A stretch of 64,000 bases of DNA from Streptomyces cellulosae. GTDB lineage: Bacteria; Actinomycetota; Actinomycetes; Streptomycetales; Streptomycetaceae. Made by a program: the position numbers and the translations under genes. Below are positions 63,460 to 64,000 of the stretch, piece after piece; positions within the stretch are counted from its first letter, which is position 1, and each line of letters starts with the position of its first letter. The notes below the pieces were generated by a model that saw only the letters and a program-made list of their open reading frames with translations, made no database searches and was not told the origin of the DNA. The DNA lies in NCBI GenBank assembly GCA_014655195.1, contig BNBH01000033.1, forward strand, positions 1 to 64,000. The letters are read 5' to 3'.

Positions 63460-63744
63460 ATGTCCATAACTGCGAGCGAAGCCCGCAAGGCGCTCTTTCC
63501 GCTGATCAAGAAGGTCAACGACAACCACGAGGCCATCGAAATCGTCTCCAAGCACGGCAATGCCGTGCTCGTCTCGGCCGATGATTACGCAGCGCTGCGG
63601 GAAGGCTCGTACCTCCTGCGCTCTCCGGCGAATGCTCGCCGACTGCTCAAGGCGTATGAGAACGCCCTGGCCAACATCAACGTGTCCGAGCGGGAGTTGA
63701 TCGACCCCGACTCGCCGGATGCGGCACGTGAGGGTGCTGCGTGA
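63460..63744 (+). CDS. yefM: Phd/YefM-family antitoxin
   Basis: A 94-residue antitoxin with the Phd/YefM N-terminal DNA-binding domain ('SITASEARKALFPLIKKVND', 'VSKHGNAVLVSADDYAAL') and an acidic C-terminus that would wrap the toxin. ATG 63460 gives the canonical N-terminus and follows AAAGGGTCAGG. It is translationally coupled to the toxin (GTGA at 63741-63744). It should repress the operon with the toxin as co-repressor. Confidence 0.94.
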   Translation: MSITASEARKALFPLIKKVNDNHEAIEIVSKHGNAVLVSADDYAALREGSYLLRSPANARRLLKAYENALANINVSERELIDPDSPDAAREGAA

Positions 63745-63995
63745 GGCTCGTCTTCGAGGATCAGGGCTGGGAGGACTACACGTCCTGGCTCAAGAACGAC
63801 CGCAAGTTGCTCGCCCGCATCAACAGGCTCATCGAGGACGTCAGGCGGGACCCCTTCACCGGTATTGGTAAGCCTGAGCCGCTGAAGTACCACTTGCCCG
63901 GGGCGTGGTCGCGACGGATCGACGATGAGCACCACCTCGTCTACCTGGTGACGGACAAGGAGATCGTCGTCCTCGCGGCTCGTTACCACTACTGA
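63741..63995 (+). CDS. yoeB: YoeB-family mRNA interferase toxin
   Basis: An 84-residue RelE-superfamily toxin, the same length as E. coli YoeB. Probable catalytic residues are Glu46 ('GKPEPLK'), Arg59 or Arg60 ('AWSRRIDDEHHLVY') and the C-terminal His83-Tyr84 ('ARYHY'). It cleaves mRNA at the ribosome when free of antitoxin. It is complete and ends 5 bases before the window edge. Confidence 0.95.
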   Translation: MRLVFEDQGWEDYTSWLKNDRKLLARINRLIEDVRRDPFTGIGKPEPLKYHLPGAWSRRIDDEHHLVYLVTDKEIVVLAARYHY

Positions 63996-64000
63996 TCGCT

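Overview
The window is very GC-rich, with strong third-position G/C bias, many GTG and several TTG starts, WhiB-type and ECF-type regulators, Flp/Tad pilus genes and secreted chitinase and aminopeptidase genes. All of this points to a Streptomyces chromosome (Actinomycetota). From memory, the order ahpD-ahpC/oxyR, fumC, fumarase I, wbl, glpX, xseB-xseA, ispH, ppgK resembles the core region of S. coelicolor around SCO5000-SCO5060. I could not check this here. I saw no tRNA, rRNA, insertion sequence, prophage or CRISPR array.

Layout. (1) 1-7.6 kb: a GntP-type permease, an Nramp-like transporter lacking the canonical metal-binding motifs, an ECF-like sigma factor with a downstream membrane-anchored partner, and a GH18 chitinase with two DasR-type boxes in its promoter. 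(2) 7.9-23.2 kb: a long co-directional surface locus. It holds a zinc-ribbon protein, CpaB, a CpaE-like ATPase, two TadE-like pseudopilins, CpaF, TadB, TadC, a histidine kinase and response regulator, an Flp pilin, a TadG-like protein, a lipoprotein, an OmpA-domain protein, then (after a DUF192 gene on the other strand) three tandem paralogous lipoproteins and a secreted protein. A six-copy 47-bp tandem repeat separates tadE from cpaF, and its last partial copy supplies the cpaF ribosome binding site. No prepilin peptidase gene is present. (3) 23.2-31.5 kb: an LLM oxidoreductase, a methyltransferase, a candidate 6C small RNA, undecaprenyl diphosphate synthase, a PIN-PhoH ATPase, a secreted transglycosylase-like protein and an AI-2E-family permease. 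(4) 31.5-43.5 kb: AhpD/AhpC divergent from OxyR, an FtsX-type ABC exporter under a PadR regulator, an SPFH protein with a ribbon-helix-helix protein, a bifunctional penicillin-binding protein, and a SpoIIE-type phosphatase fused to an anti-sigma-like kinase domain.

(5) 43.8-59.2 kb: mostly housekeeping. It contains a DUF402 protein, class II and class I fumarases flanking a secreted M28 aminopeptidase, DUF1707 and WhiB-like proteins, GlpX fructose bisphosphatase, a nitroreductase, exonuclease VII, IspH, polyphosphate glucokinase and YchF. A four-and-a-half-copy ~74-bp tandem array lies between wbl and glpX. Its core matches a hairpin element that also sits downstream of the penicillin-binding protein gene. 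(6) 59.2-64 kb: an accessory-looking stretch with lower GC in places. It holds a 696-residue multi-membrane protein with a C-terminal soluble domain that I suspect is TIR-like, a tight operon of a CPCC zinc protein, a HEAT-like protein and a 62-residue protein, and a YefM-YoeB toxin-antitoxin pair with a clear palindromic operator.

The most unusual material is the tad locus with its internal 47-bp array and triplicated lipoproteins, the variant Nramp preceded by an elaborate hairpin, the 12-bp perfect palindrome over the nitroreductase promoter, and the accessory end of the window.
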